Below are positions 1-8,512 of a stretch of DNA of 64,000 bases, piece by piece (the first letter of the stretch is position 1; each line of letters starts with the position of its first letter). The position numbers were made by a program, and so were the translations under genes. Location: contig CAWDTM010000003.1 in assembly GCA_963805305.1 (NCBI GenBank), forward strand, positions 620,001-684,000. Direction: 5' to 3'. The DNA comes from CAVXEH01 sp963805305. GTDB lineage: Bacteria; Chloroflexota; Limnocylindria; QHBO01. The notes beneath the pieces were generated by a model. It saw nothing but the letters and a program-made list of their open reading frames with translations, did no database searches and was not told the origin of the DNA.

Positions 1-1
1 C

Positions 2-199
2 CTGGGGGTCAAGCAGGATGCCGTGCCGGGTCGTGTCACCCAGGCATACACGACGCCCACGGTGACCGGCACCTACCCGGGTCGTTGCGCCGAGCTGTGC
101 GGCCTGGGCCACACCGACATGCTCCTCACCTTCGTCGTCTCCCAGCAGCAGGACCTTGATGTCTGGTTGAGCCAACTTCCGCAGGAGCCTCCGCAATGA
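2..199 (+). CDS. coxB: Cytochrome c oxidase subunit II, C-terminal end (partial)
   Basis: Only the last 65 codons are present; the gene begins before the window. The fragment contains the CuA signature C-A-E-L-C-G-L-G-H-T-D-M, giving the Cys, Cys, His and Met ligands of the binuclear copper centre that accepts electrons from cytochrome c outside the membrane. The tail after the CuA domain is short, with no fused cytochrome c domain at this end. The stop codon overlaps the coxA start by four bases (ATGA), so the two are translationally coupled. Confidence 0.93.
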   Translation: MGVKQDAVPGRVTQAYTTPTVTGTYPGRCAELCGLGHTDMLLTFVVSQQQDLDVWLSQLPQEPPQ

Positions 200-2067
200 G
201 CCTTGCCCGTCCAGCTTCCTCGCTGTTCCGCCCCGGTCTCGTGCGCGCCGTGGCCGGCGCGATCGTCGGCGCGGCAGTGGGCCCGGCTCTCCTGCTGGCC
301 TCCAACCTGCCTTCGGGCCAGAACACCGAAAAGGGTCACCTGCTGGCTCTGGGCTACCTCGGCGCCCTCCTGGGCTTCCTCCTCGGCATCGGCGCGCTCC
401 GTTTCTGGCTGACCTGGGCCGCCGGCCGGGAGGTCGATGCCGCGGAGGAGCACGCTGCCCATGGCAAGGCGGGTGACTGGCGCCGCTACTTCCGGTTCAC
501 CACGGACCACAAGGTGATCGGCGTCCAGTACCTGGTCACCGCCTTCGTCGTGTTCATGGCGGCGGGCACCGCGGCGATGTTCATGCGCCTCGAGCTCGCG
601 CAGCCCGGGTTGCTCCTGGGCAAGGACACCTACAACACGGTGATGAGCACGCACGGCGCGATGATGATCACCGTCGCCCTGATCTCGATCATCGGAGGGC
701 TGGGCAACTACCTGGTGCCCATCATGGTGGGCGCCCGGGACATGGCCTTCCCCAAGGCCAACGCGCTGAGCTACTGGATGCTCCCGCTCCCGGTGCTGCT
801 CGTGGCGATCAACCCGCTCCTCGGTGGGTTCGACACCGGCTGGACCGCGTATCCGCCGCTCAGCCAGCAGGCGAACCTTGGGCAGCAGGCCTACATGATG
901 GCCTTCGTGACCATCGGCTTCTCGTCGATCCTCAGCTCGATCAACTTCCTGACCACCGTCTTCCGGATGCGGGCGCCGGGCATGACGCTGATGCGAATGC
1001 CCATCTTCGTCTGGGCCCTGACCGTCACCGCGACCCTGGGACTGGTCGCCACCTCCGTGGTGGCCGGTGCCTTCACGATGGTCCTCTTCGACCGGCTGAT
1101 CGGCACCTCGTTCTTCCGCGCCAGCCGCGGCGGCGACGTGATCCTGTTCCAGCACCTCTTCTGGTTCTACTCGCACCCCGCGGTCTACATCATGGCCGTG
1201 CCGGGCCTGGGTGCGATCCTCGAGATCGTGCCCGTCTTCGCGCGCAAGCCGCTCTTCGCCTACCCGATCGCGGTCATCGCCTTCATCATGATCGGGGTGC
1301 TCAGCTTCATGGTCTGGGCGCACCACATGTTCGTCAGCGGGATGGCCGACTTCTTCCATATCCCGATCATGTTCACCACCGAGCTCATCTCGGTGCCGAC
1401 CGGGGTCGTCTTCCTGAGCGCCATCGGCACCATCTGGCTCGGGCGAATCCACTTCCGGGTGCCCATGCTCTGGGTATTCGGGTTCCTGTGGGCGTTCCTC
1501 GTGGGCGGGATCACCGGCGTCTACCTCGCGGACGTTCCCACCGACATCACTCTCTCCGACACGTTCTTCGTGGTGGCCCACTTCCACTACACGATCATCG
1601 GATCCACGATCTACGGCCTCTTCGCCGGTACCTACTACTGGTTCCCGAAGATCACCGGTCGCATGTACGACGAGCGGCTGGGAAGGATCCAGTTCTGGTG
1701 GTTCACGATCGCCTTCAATGCGACCTTCCTGCCCATGTTCTGGCTCGGGATCGAGGGGATGCGACGGCGGGTCGCCGACTATCCCGCTGAGCTCGGCCCG
1801 GTCAACCTGTTCATCAGCTTCGCCGCCGTGAACATCGCGCTCTCGGTCGCACTGTTCGTCTACAACATGGTCCACTCGTGGAGGCATGGTCCCTTGGCCG
1901 ATGCAAACCCATGGAATGCCCAGACCCTCGAGTGGCTCTGCCTCTCGCCGCCGCCCATCGAGAACTTTGAGCACATCCCGACGGTGACCGGCACGCCGTA
2001 CCAGTTCGGCAGCCCGCCGATGCCTGCCGGGGCGCCCTCGGCGGCCCCGGGGCATCCCGCGCCATGA
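196..2067 (+). CDS. coxA: Cytochrome c oxidase subunit I, A2 (YSHP) type
   Basis: Catalytic subunit of the haem-copper oxidase, reducing O2 and pumping protons. Low-spin haem ligand His153 (STHGAMM), CuB ligands His327 and His376/His377 (AHHMF), and the haem pair His462/His464 (HFHY) are all visible. Helix VI reads YSHPAVY, with Tyr325-Ser326 and no glutamate after His-Pro. This is the known signature of A2-family oxidases, where the Tyr-Ser pair stands in for the D-channel glutamate. The protein is 623 residues; two hydrophobic segments (about residues 15-75) precede the usual subunit I start. Overlaps coxB and coxC by ATGA junctions. Confidence 0.96.
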   Translation: MSLARPASSLFRPGLVRAVAGAIVGAAVGPALLLASNLPSGQNTEKGHLLALGYLGALLGFLLGIGALRFWLTWAAGREVDAAEEHAAHGKAGDWRRYFRFTTDHKVIGVQYLVTAFVVFMAAGTAAMFMRLELAQPGLLLGKDTYNTVMSTHGAMMITVALISIIGGLGNYLVPIMVGARDMAFPKANALSYWMLPLPVLLVAINPLLGGFDTGWTAYPPLSQQANLGQQAYMMAFVTIGFSSILSSINFLTTVFRMRAPGMTLMRMPIFVWALTVTATLGLVATSVVAGAFTMVLFDRLIGTSFFRASRGGDVILFQHLFWFYSHPAVYIMAVPGLGAILEIVPVFARKPLFAYPIAVIAFIMIGVLSFMVWAHHMFVSGMADFFHIPIMFTTELISVPTGVVFLSAIGTIWLGRIHFRVPMLWVFGFLWAFLVGGITGVYLADVPTDITLSDTFFVVAHFHYTIIGSTIYGLFAGTYYWFPKITGRMYDERLGRIQFWWFTIAFNATFLPMFWLGIEGMRRRVADYPAELGPVNLFISFAAVNIALSVALFVYNMVHSWRHGPLADANPWNAQTLEWLCLSPPPIENFEHIPTVTGTPYQFGSPPMPAGAPSAAPGHPAP

Positions 2068-2684
2068 CCGCTCCTGTGGCGGCCACGACCGCGGGGGGCC
2101 ACGGCGCACTGGGCCATGGCGCGGAGGATGCGACGCGCGCGCGGAGCAACATGCTGCTTGGCGTTCGCCTTGGCATCGCGTCGGAGGTGATGCTCTTTGG
2201 CGCACTCTTCGCCGCCTATTTCGTGATCCGGGCCGACAGCGGTGTCTGGCCGCCCGAGAACTTCGGCGGCGAGCGACCGGAGATCCTGCTGCCGGGGATC
2301 AACACGATCCTGCTCGTGTCGAGCAGCGTGACGATGCAGCTGGGCGTGTGGGCCGCCGCGCGGGGGGATCGCGGGCGTCTGCTGCGCTGGCTGGGGATCA
2401 CCGTGGGCCTGGGCCTGGTCTTCCTCTCCATCCAGGCCTTCGAGTACGCGAACAACGGGTTCGGCCTGCGCGACGGCGTCTTCGGCTCCACGTTCTACAC
2501 GCTGACCGGCTTCCACGGCGGTCACGTCCTGGTGGGGCTGATCTTCATCGCCATCGTGGCGAACCGGGCACGGCGCGGGCTCGTCACCAGCGAGCGCCAC
2601 ACGGCCGTCGAGGCAGCCAGCTACTACTGGCACTTCGTCGACGTGGTCTGGCTCTTCCTCTTCTCGACGCTCTACGTCCTGTAG
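2064..2684 (+). CDS. coxC: Cytochrome c oxidase subunit III
   Basis: A 206-residue integral membrane protein of the subunit III family that stabilises the oxidase core. Typical segments are visible: an N-terminal MLLGVRLGIASEVMLFGALF helix, a middle helix ending in the QAFEYANNGFGLRDGVFGS loop, FHGGHVLVGL, and a C-terminal YYWHFVDVVWLFLF helix. The length matches the short five-helix form. It is the last gene of the cox operon. Its stop lies three bases from the stop of the convergent ctaG-like gene, leaving no room for separate terminators. Confidence 0.95.
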   Translation: MTAPVAATTAGGHGALGHGAEDATRARSNMLLGVRLGIASEVMLFGALFAAYFVIRADSGVWPPENFGGERPEILLPGINTILLVSSSVTMQLGVWAAARGDRGRLLRWLGITVGLGLVFLSIQAFEYANNGFGLRDGVFGSTFYTLTGFHGGHVLVGLIFIAIVANRARRGLVTSERHTAVEAASYYWHFVDVVWLFLFSTLYVL

Positions 2685-2687
2685 CGG

Positions 2688-3650
2688 CTAGCCGGTCCGC
2701 GACTCGGCCCGCCGCGAGCGGCGGGCATCGGCCTGAATCCAGGCGGCCAACACCCCGGTGACCGCCACGAGCAGGATCAGGTCGCCGACCGTCCACATCA
2801 GCAGGCCCCCCACCTGCTGGTCGAGTATCGGGCTGGGTCCCCACCCGCGCTCGGTAGTCGCGTAGTGGGCGTAGAGGACCGATGGCGCGAAATAGATGGC
2901 CAGGCCAACGGCGGCGTTGACGGGCATCTGGGCCAGGAGGTAGACGAAGCGACCGCCGTGGCCCATGCGACGCGGGGTGGGGTCGGCGCCGATCACCGGC
3001 CACCAGAAGAGGATGCCCGTGGCGACGAAGAGGGCGTGCTCGAGCACATGGATCGTGGGATCCTCCAGCGCCGCCTCGTAGAGCGGGCTGAAGTGGGCGA
3101 ACCACATCACCAGCGTGAAGAGGCTCCAGGCCACCACGGGAGCCGCAAGGATGCGCACGGCGTGTGAGTGGAGGACGGGGAGCAGCCACCGACGTCGAAC
3201 GCCCGGCGTCGAGGCCTGCAGCGCCACCGTGACGGGAGCCCCCAGGGCAAGGAGCGGCGGCCCGATCATGGACAGCAGCAGGTGCTGCACCATGTGCACG
3301 GTGAGCAGCTCGTCGGCATAGGCGTCGATGGCGGACGCCAGCGCAACCCAGATGACGAGGACTCCCGCGACCCAGGCGGCGACCCGCCAGGCGGGAACCG
3401 GGGTCCGCGGATGGGTGCGGTTGACCCGTCGCACGAGCAACCCGTATCCCGCCAGGGCCACGATCGAGCCGATCCAGGGCACCGGATCGAGGACGACGGT
3501 CCAGAGCGACGCCACGTTCGGCTCCGACAACCCCGTGTCGTGGCCCAGCACGACGGTTGCCCCCAGGGCGCCGGCAATGCCCATGCCCGCCGCGACGACG
3601 CCCCTGCGCCAGGGTAGAAGACCGCGCGGAGGACGAGCCGTTGGCGCCAT
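2688..3650 (-). CDS. CtaG-like cytochrome c oxidase assembly protein (caa3_CtaG family)
   Basis: A 320-residue polytopic membrane protein. The segments VHMVQHLLLSMIGPPLLALG, HVLEHALFVATGILFWWPVIG and QMPVNAAVGLAIYF carry the conserved histidines of the caa3_CtaG family (PF09678), which is linked to copper delivery and oxidase assembly. The ATG at 3650 shares one base with the stop of the upstream aldolase-like gene (TGATG), so the two probably form one transcript. Its position next to coxABC supports an assembly role. The family is clear; the copper function is inferred from family and context. Confidence 0.88.
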   Translation of the reverse strand: MAPTARPPRGLLPWRRGVVAAGMGIAGALGATVVLGHDTGLSEPNVASLWTVVLDPVPWIGSIVALAGYGLLVRRVNRTHPRTPVPAWRVAAWVAGVLVIWVALASAIDAYADELLTVHMVQHLLLSMIGPPLLALGAPVTVALQASTPGVRRRWLLPVLHSHAVRILAAPVVAWSLFTLVMWFAHFSPLYEAALEDPTIHVLEHALFVATGILFWWPVIGADPTPRRMGHGGRFVYLLAQMPVNAAVGLAIYFAPSVLYAHYATTERGWGPSPILDQQVGGLLMWTVGDLILLVAVTGVLAAWIQADARRSRRAESRTG

Positions 3651-4783
3651 CAGGACGCGGGCAGAAGGGCCCGGATGGCGTCTGTCACCGCATCGGGCGA
3701 AAAGGCCAGGGTGGCATCCCCCACCGTGAGCTCGACGCGGCGGATCCCGGGCGTGTCGGTGGCGGTGGACCCGCCCCAGGTCCACAGGCGCTGCTCGCTC
3801 GCCATGCGCCGGATACCCGCCGCGACGGCGGCTGCGGTCGTGCGCAGGTGGACGTGCATCATGGGCGTCTGGGGAGGATGCGGAACCACGTCGACCCCCT
3901 CGACCGCCGAGAGCGCCTCGGCGATGGCCCGTGCGTGCGCCACGTAGGTCTCCATCCTTGGCAGCCGCAGCCGAAGGCCGGCCAGGCCCGCGGCGGCATA
4001 GGGCCACAGGTTGAAGAGCGTCCCGCCGTGCCGGTGGCGCCATTCACGCGCCTCGGCCACCAGGTCCTCCTCGCCGAGCAGGACACTGCCCGACAGCCCG
4101 CCCAGGCCCTTGTAGAACGACACGTAGACACTGTCGAAGAGCGCGGCGATCTCCGACAGGGGGCGGTCGTAGAACGGGCCCACCTCCCAGAGGCGAGCGC
4201 CGTCGAGGTGGACGGCGGCGGCGCGCTCGCGCGCCAGGTTGACGAGCGCCACGAGGTCGTCCCAGGCCGGCAGCCGCCCGCCGATCTCGCGCTGCGGCAG
4301 CTCGATGAGGAGGGCGGCCAGTGGCTCGTGCACCGACGCGAGGTCCGCGACGGTGATCAGGCCGCGGCCGTCTCCCAGGGTGCGGCCGAAGAGCCCGTGC
4401 ATGCGCTGGTACGCCTGGTCCTCGTGCAGCTCCAGGTGGCAGGTCGGGTGAAAGGCGACGACCCTCCGCCCCCGGCGGTCGGCGTGGATCCGCAGCGCGA
4501 TCTGCTGCGCCATGGTCCCGCTGGGCATGAAGACCGCGGCATGCTTGCCGAGCAGCTCGCGGACCTCGGTCTCCAGTGCGGCAACCGAACCACCGCTGCC
4601 GTACACGTCGGGCTGCAGGTCGCCATCGGGAAGGGACTGGATCTCGGCGATGGCATCGGCCACGCTGCGGATGCCGTTGCCCTGCAGCGCTCGCTCGCAG
4701 GCCGCCCGCAGCTCCCGGATCTCCTCGGGGGAAAGCGCTTCGCGGGACTGCGAGTCACGGACGGGACGGGACCGTTTCGGCAT
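3650..4783 (-). CDS. Threonine aldolase / beta-eliminating lyase family PLP enzyme
   Basis: A 377-residue fold-type I PLP enzyme. Visible features are the DVYGSGGSVAALE start of the PLP domain, PSGTMAQQIAL, the HLDGARLWE motif (the Asp binds the pyridine nitrogen) and SFYKGLGG with the Schiff-base lysine. This is the threonine aldolase/aromatic amino acid lyase group (PF01212). Substrate cannot be read from sequence; cleavage of L-threonine or a related beta-hydroxy amino acid is the family expectation. The ATG at 4783 begins the conserved protein; an in-frame upstream extension to 4930 looks like noise. It is coupled to the downstream ctaG-like gene. Confidence 0.85.
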   Translation of the reverse strand: MPKRSRPVRDSQSREALSPEEIRELRAACERALQGNGIRSVADAIAEIQSLPDGDLQPDVYGSGGSVAALETEVRELLGKHAAVFMPSGTMAQQIALRIHADRRGRRVVAFHPTCHLELHEDQAYQRMHGLFGRTLGDGRGLITVADLASVHEPLAALLIELPQREIGGRLPAWDDLVALVNLARERAAAVHLDGARLWEVGPFYDRPLSEIAALFDSVYVSFYKGLGGLSGSVLLGEEDLVAEAREWRHRHGGTLFNLWPYAAAGLAGLRLRLPRMETYVAHARAIAEALSAVEGVDVVPHPPQTPMMHVHLRTTAAAVAAGIRRMASEQRLWTWGGSTATDTPGIRRVELTVGDATLAFSPDAVTDAIRALLPAS

Positions 4784-5273
4784 ACGGTGAGGATACGCGA
4801 GCCCGGGCCTGCCGCCCCGCATGCATCGACGTCGGCGGGGTTGAGCGGGGAGGTCGCTGGTGAAGGTCACATGGTCGCCAAGGGGCGAACGGTCGCCGAG
4901 TTCCGTCGCTGATGCTGTCGCGGACATCATTGAATGCGAGGACGTCTCGCAGCGCCTTCACGCCGCAAGCGCCGCCCTGCAGTCTGCCGAGTTGGTCTCG
5001 GCCGTAAACGCCACTGCGCTGGCGTTCAGCGGGGTGCGCCGACGGACAGAACGTCCACTAGGCGGTGGTCGCAGGCCCACCGCGCGCAGTGGCATCGGCC
5101 TCAGGACCGGAAGAAAACTGGAGGAGCTCGCGCGATATTCGGAGCTCATCCCGGAGAGGCTGGACGCCGAGATGCCAGACGAACGCGAGCGGTTGCTCCA
5201 CGGCCTACGGAGAAGGCGATCGGCAACCCCGCGAGGCTGAACCAGGTAGGGGCCGTTGTACTCCCACCCGAAG
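4784..5273. other. Intergenic region, no confident gene
   Basis: About 490 bases of lower GC than the flanks. A plus-strand frame from a GTG at 4860 to 5240 would encode 126 residues, but its codon use (AGA, CTA, GTA, AAA) is unlike the neighbouring genes and I recognise no family. The region lies between the start of the aldolase gene and the 3' end of a lipoprotein gene, so it must carry the aldolase promoter; I could not place that confidently. Confidence 0.4.
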
Positions 5274-5978
5274 CTAGGGCTCGTCGAATGTCAGCGATTC
5301 GGCAACTTGGTCAAGCTCGGCCTTCTGGGCGTCGGTCGCATCCGGCGAGTAGGTCGCGTCGACGACGAGCCGCCGCCCGTTGACGTCGAGCACCCAAAGT
5401 CCGTCGACCTGGTTGGCCATCTGCTGGTACCGCTCGCTGTCGCCGACGCCCAGGAAGCTGACGAAGTCGCGGTAACCGTTGTCCGGCCAAGGGTCACACT
5501 TCTCACCGTCCACCATGTCGGCCGGGACCGACCATTCGAGGTACATCCCCTTGTAACCTGCCAGCGTCGCTTCGGTTGGCGTCGATGCGTTGCGCGTTCG
5601 CTGGGCGACGAGCGCATTCACGAGGTCGTCGACCGTTGGGCCTGGTGTCGTCATCGTTGACTGCCAACGGCACGGGTCGGTCGGCACCTGCATCGCGTCC
5701 CAGACGCTGAGGCCCATCACCTCCGGCGGCACACGGATCACGAATGGACCGGTCATTGACCAGCCCGCCGGGACCTCGACCGAGTAGCTCGGGTAGGTGG
5801 TGTCATTGCTCGCCGCGCCGACGACCCGGCCGCTGAGCTGCCGAGCCACCGCGGGCGACGCGGTTGGCACAGCGGAATGGCTCAGCGCCGCCGAAGGCGA
5901 CGTGTCGGCGGCCGACGAACATCCGGCACTCAGCACAATGACCACGAACAGCAAAGACGCGTGCCGAGCACAGATCAT
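5274..5978 (-). CDS. Lipoprotein of unknown function
   Basis: A 234-residue secreted protein with a lipoprotein signal peptide: MICARHASLLFVVIVLSAGC ends in the lipobox L-S-A-G-C, so Cys20 would be lipidated. A Ser/Thr/Ala/Pro-rich linker to about residue 45 follows, then a globular domain. That domain resembles PsbP-like or stress-type extracytoplasmic domains in texture (SYSVEVPAGWSM near its start, AESLTFDEP at the end), but I cannot assign a family. An AGGAGG ribosome site precedes the ATG. It is the last gene of a sigma/anti-sigma/lipoprotein cluster and may be a target or sensor partner of that system (inference). Confidence 0.8.
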   Translation of the reverse strand: MICARHASLLFVVIVLSAGCSSAADTSPSAALSHSAVPTASPAVARQLSGRVVGAASNDTTYPSYSVEVPAGWSMTGPFVIRVPPEVMGLSVWDAMQVPTDPCRWQSTMTTPGPTVDDLVNALVAQRTRNASTPTEATLAGYKGMYLEWSVPADMVDGEKCDPWPDNGYRDFVSFLGVGDSERYQQMANQVDGLWVLDVNGRRLVVDATYSPDATDAQKAELDQVAESLTFDEP

Positions 5979-6015
5979 CGCTCAACCTCCTGCGGCCGCC
6001 CACGGGCTGCCGGAC

Positions 6016-7119
6016 TCATTCTTTCGATCCTCCGAAGACCGGCTGCCAGGACGCGTCGCCGCGACCCGGCCAGCAGCCGGAGCAGTTGACGGGAACCACT
6101 GGGGCCAGGACGATCGACTGTGTCGGGCTCTCGATGGAAATTGCGACCATGGCGAAGTCGAGCCCACTGACATCGCCCTGGGCCAACACGTACTTGCCAT
6201 CCGGAGACCAGGCCGGGATCGAGTACGGCGCCACGCTTTCGCCGTGGCTGTAGCCGATCATCCGAGCGAACTCTTCGAGCGTCAGAAGGACACGCGCATC
6301 CGATCCGTCCGGCCGCTCGACCATGACGCCGCGATCGTCCACAAAGGCAACCCACTCTCCGGATGGTGACGGGAGCGGCGGCCAATCGTAGGATCGACGC
6401 GGGGTGAGATCCTCCCTGCTCGGGTCTCCGGGTTCGGGCCGCAATGTCGAGCCGTCGAGACCGCGCACGACGAGGTTTCCTGGCGCGGTTCCCGTTCCGT
6501 CGTAGGAGAGGCCGTCAAGGTAGGCGAGCCGAGTCCCGTCCGCGGACCAGCGCGGACAGGGCACTCGTCCGCGCTGGTCATCGGGCAGGTCGAGACGTGC
6601 GGTCTCGGAAACCGAGCCGTCGGCACTCACCGCGAGCAGGATCAGGGCGCGGCCTGCGCCGTCTCGACGGCCGTACACCAGCGTTCGACCGTCAGGCGAG
6701 AAGGCGGGGCACACGTTCGAGGCATTCCCGGGGCCACGACTGACGATTAGCGTCGCGTCGACGCCATCTCGCACCAGATAGATGTCGCCACCGACGCCGT
6801 TGTAGTCGTGCCCGCCCTCGCAGCAGCCAGGCTGCGTCGAGAACGCAATCCAGCCGTTGCTGAGTGGACCGAGCGGCCGCAGAAACCGCATGGCACCGAG
6901 AAGGCCAAGGCCTACAAGCATCGCGATCAGCAGAGCCACCACCACCACCCACACGAGGTGGAGCCCGCGCCGGGTCCCTGCCGTTGCCGCCCCGAGGCGC
7001 GAGCTGATCCGAGATGCAACGTCCATCGCGATCGGCGCCCCGGCGGTGTCGTCTGCGTGCCAGGCCAGGAAGTCCCGCAGCTGCCGGTCGAAGGTCTCGT
7101 CGCGCTGTTGCTTGGTCAT
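6016..7119 (-). CDS. Membrane anti-sigma-like protein with extracytoplasmic WD40/PD40-type propeller
   Basis: 367 residues in three parts: a cytoplasmic N-terminus of about 50 residues (FDRQLRDFLAW), one transmembrane helix at about 53-78, and a C-terminal region with TolB/PD40-like repeats: AFSPDGRTLVYG, RWSADGTRLAYL, SPSGEWVAFVDD, AWSPDGKYVLAQ. The start overlaps the stop of the ECF sigma gene by ATGA. That order (sigma then membrane protein) is typical of an anti-sigma factor, although I cannot identify a canonical zinc anti-sigma motif in the cytoplasmic part. The propeller would sense something outside the membrane. Confidence 0.82.
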   Translation of the reverse strand: MTKQQRDETFDRQLRDFLAWHADDTAGAPIAMDVASRISSRLGAATAGTRRGLHLVWVVVVALLIAMLVGLGLLGAMRFLRPLGPLSNGWIAFSTQPGCCEGGHDYNGVGGDIYLVRDGVDATLIVSRGPGNASNVCPAFSPDGRTLVYGRRDGAGRALILLAVSADGSVSETARLDLPDDQRGRVPCPRWSADGTRLAYLDGLSYDGTGTAPGNLVVRGLDGSTLRPEPGDPSREDLTPRRSYDWPPLPSPSGEWVAFVDDRGVMVERPDGSDARVLLTLEEFARMIGYSHGESVAPYSIPAWSPDGKYVLAQGDVSGLDFAMVAISIESPTQSIVLAPVVPVNCSGCWPGRGDASWQPVFGGSKE

Positions 7120-7679
7120 GATCGCGACTCCTCGAGATCGCCGCGCAGCCGTTGTTTGGCAACGCGCAGGCGCGATCGCACGGTTTCCTCCGGCGCCCCG
7201 ACGATGGCCGCCGTCTCAGCGACCGAGTAGCCAAGGTGGAGATGGAGCCCGACGACCGCCCGATGGTCGGGCGAGAGCCGCTCGAAGGCGGCGCGCAATT
7301 CCATGTACGCCGGCGGCTCGGAGGCGCGCTGGTCGCGTGGCTCGACCCAGGTCAGCTCGCGCTGCGGGTTGAACAGGCGGCCGAGCCACGAGCTGCGATT
7401 CCGGCTGACGCGAATCGCCTCGCGGGTGACGATGCGGTCGAGCCAAGGGCGCAGGAGCGCCTCGTCGCGCAGCGTCGATCGCTTGCGCCAGCCCTGTTCC
7501 AGGCCAGCCTGCACCGCATCGGCTGCATCCGCAGTGTCGCGGCAGACGATGCGAGCCAGGCCCAGCAGGCGGTCGTAGTGGTCGACCACGAATGCGGCAA
7601 TGGCCGCGTCGGACCGGGCCTGTGCAACCTCGATCGGCTGCTCTGCAGTCACCCTGATGGTCTCCCGCTCTCGGCCCAT
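7116..7679 (-). CDS. ECF-family RNA polymerase sigma factor
   Basis: 187 residues with sigma region 2 (FVVDHYDRLLGLARIVC ... DAADAVQAGLEQGW) and region 4 (LSPDHRAVVGLHLHLGYSVA, then GAPEETVRSRLRVAKQRL helix-turn-helix), and no regions 1 or 3. The ATG at 7679 sits directly against a TAGGGT -10-like box (7680-7685). If that box is real, transcription starts inside the annotated 5' end, and the GTG at 7652, preceded by GGGAG, would be the true start. The gene is coupled to the downstream anti-sigma gene. Confidence 0.9.
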   Translation of the reverse strand: MGRERETIRVTAEQPIEVAQARSDAAIAAFVVDHYDRLLGLARIVCRDTADAADAVQAGLEQGWRKRSTLRDEALLRPWLDRIVTREAIRVSRNRSSWLGRLFNPQRELTWVEPRDQRASEPPAYMELRAAFERLSPDHRAVVGLHLHLGYSVAETAAIVGAPEETVRSRLRVAKQRLRGDLEESRS

Positions 7680-8048
7680 ACCCTAGAGAGGATGGCGACA
7701 GCCTGAAAGGGTCACTGTTGCCTCAATTCCTGTTTCGCGGCGCGAGAGTTCCACAACACATCTTGGGCGGGTCTGAGCAGGCCGAGACAAGAGAGGTGGA
7801 CCTGGGCGGGTTGCGTGTCACGCAGGACTGGATCGGACCTCCGGGCTGTCTCATTGCGGACGCGTCACACTCGCCGCCGCCCGCCGACCTCATGCTGGCG
7901 AGCGTTGTGGTGGGTCCGACAGTTGCTCGTCGCGCTCGGACTGCTCACACCGCTGAAGCGATCCTGGCTGTGGGTGTCAACCGGGGCGTCAACCGGATCT
8001 TCACCGCGACCATTGGTCGCCGTCCGGCCGGGATCCGTGCACGATGGC
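7680..8048. other. Intergenic region between sigma factor and tRNA, no gene seen
   Basis: Roughly 370 bases. The only long frame (plus strand from 7718) runs through the tRNA in antisense and reads LEPKVGFEPTTVGLRNRC, a well-known false translation of tRNA sequence, so I reject it. The region should contain the sigma factor promoter at its left edge (TAGGGT on the minus strand at 7680-7685). Nothing else stands out. Confidence 0.5.
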
Positions 8049-8123
8049 TGGAGCCGAAGGTGGGATTCGAACCCACGACCGTCGGTTTACGAAACCGATG
8101 CTCTACCCCTGAGCTACTTCGGC
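8049..8123 (-). tRNA. tRNA-Thr (anticodon CGT)
   Basis: The minus strand folds as a complete cloverleaf. The seven-base acceptor stem is GCCGAAG/CTTCGGC, the D arm contains GCTCAGGGGTAGAGC, the anticodon stem TCGGT/ACCGA encloses loop TTCGTAA with anticodon CGT (threonine, codon ACG), and the T arm has GTTCGAATC. A discriminator T at 8052 is followed by an encoded CCA (8051-8049). Confidence 0.96.
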
Positions 8124-8224
8124 CCGATCGCGAGGCCGGATTCTAGCAGGCGGCCTGAGAAGTGGCGACCGCCGCACCGGCTCGGAGCCGGGCGGCGGTC
8201 GTCGTGCGCCATCGGCCTGAGAAG

Positions 8225-8512
8225 CTAGGCGCGCTCGAGCACCAGCTGCGTCTCGCCGTCGACCGGTTTGGCGTCGACGGTGGCGTCGGGAATGGCCTGC
8301 ACCAGCTCCGGAGCGACGTAGACGCTCAGGCCCTCCTGCTCGGTGACGTCGTCGCCCGTCACGGGCGCATCGACGAACGTGATGGCGAGCCGCGCGCCAC
8401 CCTGCTCGGGAGCCGTGGCGATGGAGAACCGGGCCCCGAACTCGTCTGGCGCCCCGGCGGCTGTGCGCGCCGACGTCAGCGCAACAGCAGCGTCGTGGGT
8501 GATCTTCAGCAT
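8225..8512 (-). CDS. HesB/IscA-fold protein lacking the cluster cysteines
   Basis: A 95-residue protein that starts MLKITHDAAVALTSARTAAG and continues through a FSIATAPEQGGARLAITFVD strand pattern to LSVYVAPELVQAI. This resembles the HesB/IscA A-type carrier fold in order and length. A functional A-type carrier has three conserved cysteines (one central, two in a C-terminal CGCG-like motif); this protein contains none. It is therefore unlikely to carry an Fe-S cluster. A GGAGG ribosome site precedes the ATG at good spacing. Assignment to the fold is moderately confident; the function is unknown. Confidence 0.72.
   Translation of the reverse strand: MLKITHDAAVALTSARTAAGAPDEFGARFSIATAPEQGGARLAITFVDAPVTGDDVTEQEGLSVYVAPELVQAIPDATVDAKPVDGETQLVLERA

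Noticed and set aside
73..2205. 710-residue minus-strand frame across coxA/coxC
   Set aside because: Antisense shadow of a clearly coding region; very rich in Asp, His, Arg and Glu with no family signature.
4860..5240. 126-residue plus-strand frame from a GTG
   Set aside because: Codon use unlike neighbours, no ribosome site and no family; recorded only as part of the intergenic region.
7718..8146. 142-residue plus-strand frame ending in the tRNA
   Set aside because: It translates the antisense of tRNA-Thr; the KVGFEPTTVGLRNRC-type peptide is a known artefact.
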